64,000 bases of DNA from Nostoc sp. S4 (GTDB taxonomy: Bacteria > Cyanobacteriota > Cyanobacteriia > Cyanobacteriales > Nostocaceae). Position numbers and translations under genes: made by a program. Positions 27,284-37,112 of this stretch are shown piece by piece. Each line of letters opens with the position of its first letter. The stretch's first letter is position 1. Location: the NCBI GenBank assembly GCA_029379225.1, contig JAQYWR010000025.1:1-64000 (forward strand), given 5' to 3'. The notes under the pieces were generated by a model, which was not told the origin of the DNA, searched no databases, and saw only the letters and a program-made list of their open reading frames with translations.

Positions 27284-29443
27284 TTACTGCTTAAGTGCTT
27301 TCATTGATAAACTGATTCGTTTGAGTTTTTCGTTAACTTCTAGTACCCGGACTTTGACTACTTGTCCTACCTTCACAATTTTCTTGGGATCGTCAACGAA
27401 TCGGTCGGCAAGTTGGGAAATATGCACCAAACCATCTTGATGTACGCCGATATCGACAAACGCACCGAAGTTGGCGACATTGGTGATCGTTCCCTCTAGT
27501 TCCATTCCTTCCTTTAAATCGGTAATTTCTTTAATTCCTTCTTTAAAGGTGGCGTACTTAAACTCAGCACGGGGATCTCTACCTGGTTTTTCTAGTTCGC
27601 TGAGAATGTCGCGCAGTGTCGGTTCGCCGACGGTATCGGTTACGTATTTCTTCAGGTTGGTCTTTTTGAGTTTTTCAGCAATTTGTGTCACCTGATTTAA
27701 TGGCACATTTAAATCAGATGCGATCGCTTCAACTACAGAATAACTCTCTGGATGCACTGCTGTATTATCTAATGGGTTGTCACCACCGCGAATTCGCAGA
27801 AAACCCGCCGCTTGTTCAAAAGCTTTTGGTCCCAATTTCGGAACTTTCAATAGTTGGCGGCGATTTTTAAAGACTCCGTGCTGGTTGCGATGGGTAACAA
27901 TATTATTCGCAACTGTTGGGGTAACTCCAGAAACAGAAGTCAGAAGTTCTTTGGAGGCGGTGTTTAAGTCTACGCCGACGTAGTTAACGCAGCTTTCTAC
28001 GGTTTCATCCAATTTCTTTTTCAACAACTTTTGATCGACATCGTGCTGGTATTGTCCCACGCCAATGGATTTGGGATCGATTTTCACCAGTTCCGCTAAG
28101 GGATCTTGCAAACGACGGCCGATACTAATTGCGCCACGCACTGTAACATCTAAATCAGGAAATTCTTCGAGCGCCACTTTACTCGCAGAATATATAGATG
28201 CACCAGATTCGTTCACTATCACCTTAACTGGTTTGGGTTCTATATTTTGTAAGATTTGTGAGACAAACTCCTCTGTCTCGCGGGACGCTGTACCATTACC
28301 AATGGCAATTAACTCAATTTTGTACTTTTCAATCAGATTTTTAATGGTTTGTGCAGCTTTAAGTCGTTGTTCGGCGGCTTGGTGAGGGAATACCGCCTGG
28401 TATTCCAAAAATTTTCCTGTTTGGTCGAGGACAGCAACTTTACACCCAGTTCTAAATCCAGGGTCTATGGCTAGGGTTGGTTTCATTCCTGCGGGTGCAG
28501 ACAACAGTAACTCCCGCAAATTTGCTTCAAATGTCTTGATTGATTCTATGTCTGCATAATCTTTTTTCTCGGAAATCACCTCCCCCATAAGAGATATTTT
28601 CATCAAACGGTTGAATGCATCCTTGAGCATAGATTGATAAAAATCCCGAATTGTTCGGATTTTTGTTTTAATTTCTTGGGACTCAAGATAATAAAGTACC
28701 GTATCTTCATCGAAAGCAATTTCAAAGCTCAATACTTTCTCAGTTTCACCCCGACACAACGCCAGCATATTGTGGGGTGCAATATTTTTTACTTTAATTT
28801 GATAGTTACGGTACATTTCAAATTTGGTTGTACCTTCGGGATAATCATCTTTGATGCGAGAGACGAATACTCCTTCTGCTAAAAGATAATCGCGGATATA
28901 TGCCCGTAAATCAGCTTTTTCAGCTATCTCTTCCGCTAAGATATCAGCAGCACCTTTGAGCGCTTCTTGTGCTGTTTTTACTTCCTTTGTTTCTGAAATA
29001 TATTTAGCCGCAGCTTCTTCTAATGAAGCCGTTACAGCATTTTTGACATTTAGTGACTTGATGAACTCTGCTAGAGGTTCGAGTCCTTTTTCTCTAGCGA
29101 GAGTAGCGCGGGTGCGTCGCTTTGGTCGATACGGTAAGTACAGATCTTCAAGTTCGGTTTTTTGTAAACAGGATGAGATTTTCGCTTTAAGTTCATCCGT
29201 GAGTTTACCTTGTTCGGCGATCGCATTTAAAATCACAGACTTACGTTCTTCTAGTTCTGTTAAATAAGTATATCTATCAGCCAGATCGCGAAGTTGCACT
29301 TCATTCATCTCATCAGTGCGCTCTTTACGGTAACGTGCAATAAACGGAATCGTTGCACCCTCAGCCAAAAGTTCTAGCGCATTTTGCACCTGATGGGATT
29401 TAAGGTCTAATTCAGTTGCCAGTAATTCAGGAATGTTCAGCAT
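27284..29443 (-). CDS. tex: Tex, S1-domain RNA-binding transcription accessory protein
   Basis: The 719-residue protein has the standard Tex order: N-terminal helical domain with ATIPFIARYRKERTDEMNE, YqgF-like fold (LAIDPGFRTGCKVAVLD), helix-hairpin-helix region (ELLTSVSGVTPTVANNIV) and C-terminal S1 domain (GMELEGTITNVANFGAFVDI, then VHISQL). Tex binds nucleic acid and affects transcription in several bacteria; the precise cyanobacterial role is open. A hairpin terminator is not obvious, and the ferredoxin gene follows within 13 bases. Confidence 0.95.
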   Translation of the reverse strand: MLNIPELLATELDLKSHQVQNALELLAEGATIPFIARYRKERTDEMNEVQLRDLADRYTYLTELEERKSVILNAIAEQGKLTDELKAKISSCLQKTELEDLYLPYRPKRRTRATLAREKGLEPLAEFIKSLNVKNAVTASLEEAAAKYISETKEVKTAQEALKGAADILAEEIAEKADLRAYIRDYLLAEGVFVSRIKDDYPEGTTKFEMYRNYQIKVKNIAPHNMLALCRGETEKVLSFEIAFDEDTVLYYLESQEIKTKIRTIRDFYQSMLKDAFNRLMKISLMGEVISEKKDYADIESIKTFEANLRELLLSAPAGMKPTLAIDPGFRTGCKVAVLDQTGKFLEYQAVFPHQAAEQRLKAAQTIKNLIEKYKIELIAIGNGTASRETEEFVSQILQNIEPKPVKVIVNESGASIYSASKVALEEFPDLDVTVRGAISIGRRLQDPLAELVKIDPKSIGVGQYQHDVDQKLLKKKLDETVESCVNYVGVDLNTASKELLTSVSGVTPTVANNIVTHRNQHGVFKNRRQLLKVPKLGPKAFEQAAGFLRIRGGDNPLDNTAVHPESYSVVEAIASDLNVPLNQVTQIAEKLKKTNLKKYVTDTVGEPTLRDILSELEKPGRDPRAEFKYATFKEGIKEITDLKEGMELEGTITNVANFGAFVDIGVHQDGLVHISQLADRFVDDPKKIVKVGQVVKVRVLEVNEKLKRISLSMKALKQ

Positions 29444-29799
29444 CGAGTCTTTCAGGTGAAAATCTTACTCCTAAAGGTAATATGCTAAATCGTTTTCTTG
29501 AGGTCAGCCCAAAATTTTAAGCTAATTTATCAGATAATTACTCGCCTAAGTAAAATTTCCCCGTTATCCTTCATCTCCCTTATCCCCTTTACCACCATAC
29601 CAACTGGCGTGCGACATTTTGTCATCCAGCCACAGTCGAGGTATCAAATACAAGACTATCTAATCTTAACTTTCTATAAGATTTATATCGATGGACTATT
29701 GTAGCTAAAACCTTCTTAGATGTAGAATTAACCACAATTCCAAAAAGCACTTCAATCTCTTTATAAACACCGCAATTTTTAGTCCATAGGTAATTGACA
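29444..29799. other. Divergent intergenic region
   Basis: A 356-base stretch between tex (minus) and a small membrane-protein gene (plus). It presumably holds both promoters; none could be assigned. The open frame at 29498-29704 has no ribosome site. Confidence 0.4.
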
Positions 29800-30066
29800 A
29801 TGGCTTTGTTTTTTCTGATACCACTGTGTACTGCTTTAGCTACTGGCTACTTTTTTAAAAAGAGTACTGATGAAATTGCATATCTTGCAGGTGTATTTGC
29901 AGCTATTAGCCTGATTTTGAGTTTAGTATTAGCACCCTGGCAGATTCAGTTTGGATTGTTGATCGTTGTCTTTATTATTACTAACAAACTTTTGCAGGAA
30001 AATGACTCTAAACAAACTCAATTTACAGAAAAAGCACCAGAGAAACTAAACGATTTCAACCACTAA
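29800..30066 (+). CDS. Small membrane protein with two helices
   Basis: The ATG at 29800 (MALFFLIPLCTALATGYFF) is chosen over a TTG two codons earlier. The 88-residue product has hydrophobic segments 2-17 and about 27-60 (YLAGVFAAISLILSLVLAP, FGLLIVVFIITNKLL) and an acidic, Lys-rich cytosolic tail. No family is recognised. It appears to be transcribed alone. Confidence 0.6.
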   Translation: MALFFLIPLCTALATGYFFKKSTDEIAYLAGVFAAISLILSLVLAPWQIQFGLLIVVFIITNKLLQENDSKQTQFTEKAPEKLNDFNH

Positions 30067-32015
30067 GAATTAAAATTTTTCAACTTTAAACTATTGAGGA
30101 TTATCAGACAGATAATCCAACAATGCCCTCAGGAGTAGCTTTTTTGCCTGGAAGTAAGGCTGTAATTGCTTTGAACTCATTTTTTAAATATAAAATTTCG
30201 TAACAAGATAGCTCGCTCTTGTTCTTCAAGACATTAACCTGATGATAGGTATTGTCCGTGTTCTCCATGTGTAAAGCGCGCTAATTTTTTAGACTGTACT
30301 TCCAATAAACCCCAGGATAAAATCGCCTTGACAATCAAATTAGAGGCAGAATTTTGTCGTTAACTTTGTATCTGAAGTAACTCTCAACAAAGTTACATCA
30401 AAAATATCTGAAATAGGAAATTGTTACGGTTAGAGAAAAAACGATTCAAATTCTCGTTTTTACTGTGTATTTTCCCATCTCAAGCGGGATATTTTGTCTA
30501 AAAAATTAGTGATTTGGCTTGTTGTTCAAGTTAAAATTCTATTTGAGCAAAACAAACTCTACGCTTAACAATTTATTTATACTCTGAAGCTAAAGTCCTA
30601 CTTCTACAAATTTAGTACCCAGAAGGACTTTTATTTGATTGCCTAAAAAACTCGCCTTCAGTTTGAAAAGGCTGATTTCCTAACGCCAGTTGACCAAAGT
30701 TGCTCGTGGGACAAACTCTCAAGACCGCACCTCCTCGTCCACTTGGGGAGATTCTTGTGCAGTAGTTCCTCCCTATCAGGAGGAAATGAGTTCAAAAATC
30801 AAAGTGGATTACTATATGAAGTTTTTGTTTAGATAAATTTTTGATGTTGAATTGCTGTTTTTTAGAAGTTTAGCATCCAACACTTAAAAAATATATAAAT
30901 TTTCATAAATAAAAATTTATATAAAATAGACAGTCTATTTTATGAAGTTTTTGTTTAAGTATATTTTTGGCAAGTAAATTTTTGATGAAGCGTGACGATA
31001 AATTTGCAACATGCTTTTCTCGTGGTATTCTAGTAAGTAATTAAGTGTAGCAATAAATGAGGATAAACAACTCTATTTAAAACTACATGTAATCAATAAA
31101 ATCAATAAAAATTAATCAGACATAATACTGATAATGTAAAAATACTCAAATCGAATTCAATTGCTGTTAACTTCAACGATGTCAACAGACGCTAGTTTAA
31201 ATTAACGATTACTCTCAATCAAAGACTAATTTGAACATTGAGTAAAGTTCCTATAAACCTGTAAAGTAATTCATCTATCTCAAGACTCTCCTCAAGAGTC
31301 AGGGATATTTATCATAACTGTTGTGTTCCTATGTCTAAAAAGAGCAATCAGACAAATTAAGTGACGTAGTTTACAGGTATCACTATGATTCCGAAGATGC
31401 TTTATATAAACCAGTAAATTAAGAAACTTTCCTCTAGCAAATTTCAGAAAATTATTATTTTTAGGTAAGCTCTGATATTTGAGTTAATGGCTTGACAAGT
31501 TCAGTAGTCTGTTCTACAAGATTTCTCTAGCAGGATATATATAACTGATGAAATTTCATGAATGGATTAATAAAAAATTTTGGCAATCCATTTTTACTCA
31601 CTTAAATGTTAAGAATGAGTATCCTTTAAGAATTCAGCGATCGCCTACTGCTAAACTTTATCTAGGGCTAATTTATAGCAAAGCTCTCAACTGCTATGGA
31701 CGAGCGTGTGTGACCTTTATCTATATATTAGTCATAAATTATAACTAGGTGGCAGTAAAAATATCAGACACCGCAAACATACAGTAACTATTTAGCTATA
31801 AGGTGTATAGTATACAGTTATTAACTCTAGAACATGAGCTTCGATGGTCATTTTGATCTCAGTCCCCTCAAACTAACCTTCTTAATTATGTTGTCTATTT
31901 ACTGAAGTAGGAGGTCAAATTTTTGAGGAGGTGTGACCGAAATTCAAAGCGTTCAAAAGGACAGGTTGCTACTGTCTGGTTTCTACCTACTTATTTCCAT
32001 TAAGGTAAATATATT
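30067..32015. other. Nearly 2 kb of AT-rich DNA without clear genes
   Basis: Apart from the possible 54-codon frame (30104-30268), only signals are seen. There is a hairpin with AAAGTCCTACTTCT and AGAAGGACTTTTATTT (about 30592-30637). A structured patch at 30722-30785 includes TTCCTCC-GGAGGAA, followed by ATG and a 16-codon frame at 30786-30836. TATGAAGTTTTTGTTTA is repeated (about 30815 and 30941). The stretch before 32016 has GAGGAGGTGTG (31925-31935). Open frames at 31548-31748 and elsewhere are not convincing. The region may carry a long leader, non-coding RNA or decayed genes. Confidence 0.5.
30104..30268 (-). CDS. Possible small protein (54 aa)
   Basis: An open frame on the minus strand encodes MENTDNTYHQVNVLKNKSEL and ends LPGKKATPEGIVGLSV. 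Composition is protein-like and the C-terminus has a patterned motif, but no good ribosome-binding site is visible and no family is known. It could also be a remnant. Confidence 0.3.
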   Translation of the reverse strand: MENTDNTYHQVNVLKNKSELSCYEILYLKNEFKAITALLPGKKATPEGIVGLSV

Positions 32016-32402
32016 ATGAAATCTATATCACAAATCTCACGCTTTCAAATAACTTCTTATATTATCTTACTTATCAGCATTTTGTTTAGTATTTCTGGAC
32101 AATTGCTGATGAAGCATACCATGAGTAATAGCAGTCAAGAAAGACTATTTACTTGGGAATTTATTCAACAATTGACTTTATCTGTGAGCGTTTATTGTTT
32201 AGGCATAGTAACTTGGATATTGGCTCTGCGAAATGTTAAATTGAGTATTGCTTATCCAGTAACTAGTTTAAACTATGTCGGAATACTTTTCGGTTCATAT
32301 TATTTTTTTAATGAAGTGATTACATTGAGTAGAATATTAGGAGTATTTACGATTTTTGTGGGTGTTCTTTTAGTAGTTATTCCCCAGAAAAGTTCTCATT
32401 AA
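32016..32402 (+). CDS. SMR/ArnF-like four-helix transporter subunit
   Basis: The 128-residue protein has four transmembrane helices (about 12-31, 48-68, 76-97, 105-122) with the EamA/SMR pattern LLISILFSISGQLLMKHTM and IAYPVTSLNYVGILFGSYYF. Its length and SGQLLMK motif resemble ArnE/ArnF and other small flippases of undecaprenyl-linked sugars. It is followed 32 bases later by a second protein of the same kind, so they likely form a heterodimer. The FAD enzyme and GT2 genes downstream fit an envelope glycolipid role. Confidence 0.75.
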   Translation: MKSISQISRFQITSYIILLISILFSISGQLLMKHTMSNSSQERLFTWEFIQQLTLSVSVYCLGIVTWILALRNVKLSIAYPVTSLNYVGILFGSYYFFNEVITLSRILGVFTIFVGVLLVVIPQKSSH

Positions 32403-32434
32403 TTTATAGTTAATTATACAAGTAAAGTATTACG

Positions 32435-32806
32435 ATGAACATCATTAATTGGCTAAATTTAATATTTGTAGTTTTGTTTGGAACAGTAGCTAACTTATCG
32501 CTAAAGTATGGACTTTACGTTTCTAATCCAGACATTTCTAATCCTGCCAAACAAGCAAGCCCATCCATCCGTAATCTTATATTCTCTCGTTATTTTGCAA
32601 TCTGGTTTATCTGCTATGCTTTTATGACTTTATTATGGCTCTATGTATTGCGGACAGTTCCTTTAAGTAAAGCATTTCCAGTTTTAGGATTAATGTATGC
32701 ACTTATACCGATCGCCTCTCACCATCTTCTTAAAGAGAAGGTTGTATTTAGCCAGTGGTTAGGAATTTCAATTATCATCACTGGTGTAATTCTTGTTGTA
32801 CACTAA
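32435..32806 (+). CDS. Second SMR/ArnE-like transporter subunit
   Basis: The 123-residue partner has four hydrophobic helices (4-24, 46-66, 75-93, 103-122). LFGTVANLSLKYGL, VPLSKAFPVLGLMYALIPI and EKVVFSQWLGISIIITGVIL mirror the corresponding stretches of the upstream gene. In SMR heterodimers the two chains insert with opposite topology. It probably works with the 32016 product to flip a lipid-linked sugar or related amphipath. Confidence 0.75.
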   Translation: MNIINWLNLIFVVLFGTVANLSLKYGLYVSNPDISNPAKQASPSIRNLIFSRYFAIWFICYAFMTLLWLYVLRTVPLSKAFPVLGLMYALIPIASHHLLKEKVVFSQWLGISIIITGVILVVH

Positions 32807-32883
32807 CAGCTCAATCGGCTATGAATGTACAACAAAGTCATAAGAGAAACTTTGAACAACATTCCTAGAAAAATTTAAAGTTT

Positions 32884-34188
32884 ATGAAAATTGGCATCAT
32901 TGGCGGAGGAATAACTGGGTTAGTATTAGCCCAACGTCTTTCACACCAAGGACATATAGTAACTGTTTTTGATAACAACAACCAGCTTGGTGGACTCACT
33001 ACTTATCACGATTACGGCTTATTTACCTGGGATCGCTTTTATCATGTTATCCTACCTTCTGATACTTATTTAATAAATTTTATTAGAGATATTGGGCTTG
33101 GAGATAAACTACGTTGGCATCGTAGTTTAACAGGGTTTTATGACAAGAAAAAATTTTATTCTATCAGTAACGCGGTAGAATTTCTGCGCTTTCCTCTCTT
33201 TGGACTGATAAGTAAAATTAGATTAGCTTTTACTCTTTTATATGGTTCGCGCGTTCAGAATTGGCAACGTTTAGAAAAAATTTTAGTCGAAGATTGGCTA
33301 TTAAAACTTGGTGGTAGAAACACATACGAAAAGCTTTGGAAACCCTTACTTCTCTCAAAATTAGGAGATAACTACAAGCGAATATCAGCTGTTTTTATCT
33401 GGGCTTATATTAGAAGACTATTTTCAGCTCGGGATTCTTCATTAAGTAAAGAACAACTTGGTTATGTCTCTGGGGGTTACAAAACTGTAATAGACCGTTT
33501 AGAACAATTAATTAACGCAGCTGGAGGTCATATTCGCACGAGTACTGCGGTAGAATATATCGCACCTGCTCATGAGGGTGGAATTTGGGTAGAATCTCAA
33601 GGGAAAAAGGAACATTTTGATAAAGTCATTTTTACTGGACCAGTTAATATCCTCCAACAGATTGTTGCAAATGGACTAGTGAAAATTTCTCAGACTCGGG
33701 AAACAGTAGAGTACCTGGGTGTCATTTGCATGGTACTTATTACTCGCAAGGCTTTAATTCCTTATTACGTAGTAAATATTGCCGATAGAAACATTCCTTT
33801 TACCGGAGTTATCGGGATGAGCAACCTAGTTTCTTTGCAAGAAACGGCAGGGTATCACATGACATTTTTACCAAAATATATACTTTCCACCGATCCGTTG
33901 TTAAAACAGCCAGATAGCGAATTGCGCCAACAATTTTTTCAAGCTATACGTTTGATGTTCCCAGAACTCAAACAAGACGACATTGTAGCAGCACACATTA
34001 ATCGAGCTATGAAAGTTCAGCCACTACAAGTTTTAGACTATTCAAGTCTTGTTCCCCAAGTGAGTACTGAAAACCCTAACTTTTTCGTTGTCAATACCTC
34101 ACAGTTCGTTAATGATAGCGTCAATAACAACGCAGTTGTCAGACACGTTGATGAATTTCTTAAGAAATCAACATTACTGAATTCTTGA
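32884..34188 (+). CDS. FAD-dependent oxidoreductase (amine-oxidase/UGM-like fold)
   Basis: The 434-residue protein starts MKIGIIGGGITGLVLA, a Rossmann dinucleotide motif (Gly7, Gly9, Gly12), followed by QLGGLTTYH where FAD-dependent desaturases, protoporphyrinogen oxidase and UDP-galactopyranose mutase bind flavin. The C-terminal half has a second cofactor region (ENPNFFVVNTSQFVND). It is annotated in related genomes only as NAD(P)/FAD-dependent oxidoreductase. Sandwiched between flippase-like subunits and a GT2, it may modify a polyprenyl carrier or a sugar, which is inference. Confidence 0.75.
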   Translation: MKIGIIGGGITGLVLAQRLSHQGHIVTVFDNNNQLGGLTTYHDYGLFTWDRFYHVILPSDTYLINFIRDIGLGDKLRWHRSLTGFYDKKKFYSISNAVEFLRFPLFGLISKIRLAFTLLYGSRVQNWQRLEKILVEDWLLKLGGRNTYEKLWKPLLLSKLGDNYKRISAVFIWAYIRRLFSARDSSLSKEQLGYVSGGYKTVIDRLEQLINAAGGHIRTSTAVEYIAPAHEGGIWVESQGKKEHFDKVIFTGPVNILQQIVANGLVKISQTRETVEYLGVICMVLITRKALIPYYVVNIADRNIPFTGVIGMSNLVSLQETAGYHMTFLPKYILSTDPLLKQPDSELRQQFFQAIRLMFPELKQDDIVAAHINRAMKVQPLQVLDYSSLVPQVSTENPNFFVVNTSQFVNDSVNNNAVVRHVDEFLKKSTLLNS

Positions 34189-34230
34189 AATTCAAGTAGT
34201 GGTATTTTCAAAATTACACGAGGCATTAAT

Positions 34231-35055
34231 ATGAGTCTTTTTGTTCTTTTACCTGCATACAACGAGTCAGAATCAATTCGCCCGTTGTTCCAAAGATTTC
34301 AGGCATTGCAGCAAATCTCTAAAATGGACATTCAACTGATTTTGGTTGATGATGGCAGTAGCGATCGCACTGCCGAGACAGCGATAGAAGAATCTCAAAC
34401 GCTCGGTATATCACTGAAATTAGTACAACATCCTAAAAATGCTGGTTTAGGTCAAGCAATTAAAACAGGCTTCACAACTTTCTTAGACATTTCTCAAGAA
34501 GGGGATTTTTTAGCTGCAATGGATTGCGATGACACTCAACCACCAGAACTGTTAATCAAAATGTATGAAACAGTGATAGCTGGTGGTTATGATATTGCAA
34601 TCGCATCTAGATATCGTAAAGGCTCCAAAGTCATAGGCTTATCAAAATTTAGAGAGTTCATGAGCTACGGAGCCAGTTGGCTATTTAGAATTGCAGCACG
34701 CGTACCGGGTGTCAGAGATTACACTTGTGGTTATCGGCTGTATAACCGTACTTTCCTTAGTAAACTTGATGCATATTATGGCGACAATCTCTTCACAGAA
34801 AGTGGATTTGCTTGCATGATCGATTTACTGCTGAAAGCCAAAGTATTCAAACCCAGAATCGTAGAAATTCCAATGGTTTTGAGATACGATCAAAAGCCGA
34901 CTGCCAGCAAAATGAAAGTTCTGAAAACTATTGTTCGCACATTGAAGGTTTTGTTGAAAAATCTATCATCCACAAGGCCAACTCCCAATTTAGATGAAAC
35001 TTTCAACGGACGAGAAACAGCAAGAATTCCGTTGAAGATTGCAAATCGAAAATAA
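34231..35055 (+). CDS. GT2 glycosyltransferase (DPM1/ArnC-like)
   Basis: The 274-residue GT-A enzyme has LLPAYNESESI (6-16), LILVDDGSSDRT (36-47), NAGLGQAIKTGF (70-81) and a metal-binding DCDDTQPPE (98-106), then a conserved FTESGFACMIDLLLKA-type acceptor region. It lacks C-terminal transmembrane helices, as in soluble dolichol-phosphate mannosyltransferases. Such enzymes move a sugar from a nucleotide donor to polyprenyl phosphate at the cytosolic membrane face. It is the last gene of the four-gene cluster; a hairpin terminator lies about 200 bases downstream. Confidence 0.85.
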   Translation: MSLFVLLPAYNESESIRPLFQRFQALQQISKMDIQLILVDDGSSDRTAETAIEESQTLGISLKLVQHPKNAGLGQAIKTGFTTFLDISQEGDFLAAMDCDDTQPPELLIKMYETVIAGGYDIAIASRYRKGSKVIGLSKFREFMSYGASWLFRIAARVPGVRDYTCGYRLYNRTFLSKLDAYYGDNLFTESGFACMIDLLLKAKVFKPRIVEIPMVLRYDQKPTASKMKVLKTIVRTLKVLLKNLSSTRPTPNLDETFNGRETARIPLKIANRK

Positions 35056-35232
35056 ACTTGATAAGGAAAGTCTGGTTCAAATTAACCTCATCGGTAAATA
35101 AAATTACATATTTTCTAGGAGTTATAATAATTCCTAATTCGCAATTATTACCCCATACCTATTAGCATTTTGTGGCTCTTTTGGTTAACAAAAGTGCAAC
35201 CTAAATACATATAAGTGCATTTCATTTATTTG

Positions 35233-35280
35233 AACCATAATTTTTTCTAGGGGCGTACGCCTGTACGCCCCTTCATGGTT
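35233..35280 (+). terminator. Hairpin terminator after the glycosyltransferase cluster
   Basis: GGGGCGTAC (35250-35258) pairs with GTACGCCCC (35263-35271) around a GCCT loop, and outer AACCAT (35233-35238) pairs with ATGGTT (35275-35280). This closes the 32016-35055 cluster. The rest of the 35056-35419 gap shows no gene. Confidence 0.8.
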
Positions 35281-35419
35281 TAGTTAGCTCAAAATTTTGT
35301 CATAGGAGGGAAATCCACACTGCCTTTCTGCCAACTGTAGCTTTCACTGATTTGTTAGACTGAACACACCAGGATTTTTCAGTCAAATCTCTGAATTACG
35401 CCAGCAGACGAGGCTACCC

Positions 35420-36892
35420 ATGCTTACAAGTACGCTACTTCTCTCAAATCAACTTCCCACCTTACAATATTCCTCTACCCCAGAGCGTTTCGATGAAACC
35501 TGGGAAGCCCCCCTGGCTACCCTCTTGGGACTAGGACGCGCCGCTGGCGCTGACTTTATCGAATTTTTCCTAGAGCGTCGCAACTACATTAGTTGTCTTG
35601 CAGAAGACGACGCCATTACCAGTATTTCACCGAGTTTGTCTACAGGCGCGGGAGTGAGAGTGTTTCGTGGAAAAGCTGATTGCTATGTCAGCACTAATGA
35701 TGTTTCCTTTTCTGGTTTGAAAGCAGCCTTAGAAAAAGGCCTTTCGATTATGGGATTACAACTACCTGCACCTCGTTCCTTCATCCCAGAAATCAACCTC
35801 GAATTACTTAGAGATTACGCTACCAAAAGAGGCAAAGATGCATGGCTACCAGTATGTAGTTCCATCCGCGAAATGGGAGAAGTCCTCCTTGATGGTACTG
35901 GTTACCTGAAACAAAAAGCTAGCCACATCCAATCGCGCCGCGCTAGTTATTTTCGAGATTGGCAAGAAGTTTTAGTCGCCGCCAGTGACGGTACTTTTGC
36001 GCGTGACATTCGCCTCACCCAATCAGTAGGATTTAACTTGTTGTGTGCCGATGGTGCTAATCGTACCTCAATTGGCGATCGCGCTGGGAATACTAGCGAT
36101 GCCAACTTTTTAAGAACTTGGGATTATCAACAAGCAGCCGAAAAAATCGCCGAATCTGCTGGAAAAATGCTCTATGCAGATTATGTAGAATCAGGTACTT
36201 ACCCCATCATTATGGCCAATCACTTTGGCGGGGTAATCTTCCACGAAGCCTGCGGACACCTGCTAGAAACCACTCAAATTGAACGCAATACCTCTCCCTT
36301 TGCTAACAAAAAAGGCGAAAAAATTGCCCACGAAAGTTTAACAGCTTGGGATGAAGGACGTTCTGAAAATGCCTTCGGAACAATTGATATGGATGACGAA
36401 GGTATGCCCGCTCAAAGAACCCTATTAATTGAAAAAGGCGTTCTCAAAAACTTCTTAGCAGATAGAACAGGTTCCACACTCACCGGACACCCCAGAACTG
36501 GAAGCGGACGCCGCCAAAACTACACCTTTGCCGCTGCTAGCCGGATGCGTAATACTTATATCGATTCTGGCGATTACACCTTTGAAGATTTATTTGCTTC
36601 TATTGATAAAGGTATTTACTGTAAAAAAATGGGTGGCGGTAGCGTTGGTGCTACAGGTCAATTTAACTTTGGTGTCGATGAAGCTTATTTGATTGAAAAC
36701 GGCAAAATTACCAAACCGTTAAAAGGAGCAATTTTGATTGGTGAAGCCACAGAAATTATGAATAAAATTTCCATGTGTTCCCAAGATTTAGAAATTGCAC
36801 CAGGTTTTTGTGGTTCCGTCAGCGGTAGTATTTACACCACAGTCGGACAACCACACATCAAAGTTGATTCTATTACCGTGGGCGGACGATAA
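35420..36892 (+). CDS. tldD: TldD-type zinc metalloprotease subunit
   Basis: TldD pairs with TldE (PmbA) to form a protease that trims unfolded or modified peptides, for example microcin B17 leader or CcdA in enterobacteria. The 490-residue protein has the zinc motif HEACGH (His275, Glu276, His280) in [14 protein letters not shown], and the family C-terminal [18 protein letters not shown]. The partner TldE is encoded 220 bases downstream. In cyanobacteria the pair sits outside peptide-modification clusters, so the substrate is unknown. Confidence 0.95.
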   Translation: MLTSTLLLSNQLPTLQYSSTPERFDETWEAPLATLLGLGRAAGADFIEFFLERRNYISCLAEDDAITSISPSLSTGAGVRVFRGKADCYVSTNDVSFSGLKAALEKGLSIMGLQLPAPRSFIPEINLELLRDYATKRGKDAWLPVCSSIREMGEVLLDGTGYLKQKASHIQSRRASYFRDWQEVLVAASDGTFARDIRLTQSVGFNLLCADGANRTSIGDRAGNTSDANFLRTWDYQQAAEKIAESAGKMLYADYVESGTYPIIMANHFGGVIFHEACGHLLETTQIERNTSPFANKKGEKIAHESLTAWDEGRSENAFGTIDMDDEGMPAQRTLLIEKGVLKNFLADRTGSTLTGHPRTGSGRRQNYTFAAASRMRNTYIDSGDYTFEDLFASIDKGIYCKKMGGGSVGATGQFNFGVDEAYLIENGKITKPLKGAILIGEATEIMNKISMCSQDLEIAPGFCGSVSGSIYTTVGQPHIKVDSITVGGR

Positions 36893-37112
36893 GATTTTGA
36901 GATTTTAGATTTTGGATTTTAGATTAAGATAAGTCGGATATTGCGTCAATAAAACCCGACGATGAAAATGTAATTCTTTTTATTTTATTCTTTGCGCCTT
37001 GACGGCTTTGGGTAAGATAAAAATTTGCAATATTTTAATATCTAAAATTCCAAATCTAAATATTCAAAAGAAAATCGCTGTCAATTTAAAATCCCAAATC
37101 GAAAATTAAACT

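Noticed and set aside
30700..30800. Known small RNA such as Yfr1 or Yfr2
   Set aside because: The characteristic ACTCCTCACAC or Yfr2 loop motifs are not present, though the patch is structured.
31548..31748. 66-codon frame in the long intergenic region
   Set aside because: The composition is plausible but it has only a weak ribosome site, no known pattern and a GCGATCGC inside an otherwise AT-rich area; kept as unassigned.
31925..32018. 28-codon leader peptide ending in the ATGA overlap with the 32016 gene
   Set aside because: The GAGGAGG lies only one base from the GTG, too close for normal initiation, and the peptide shows no attenuator-like codon run.
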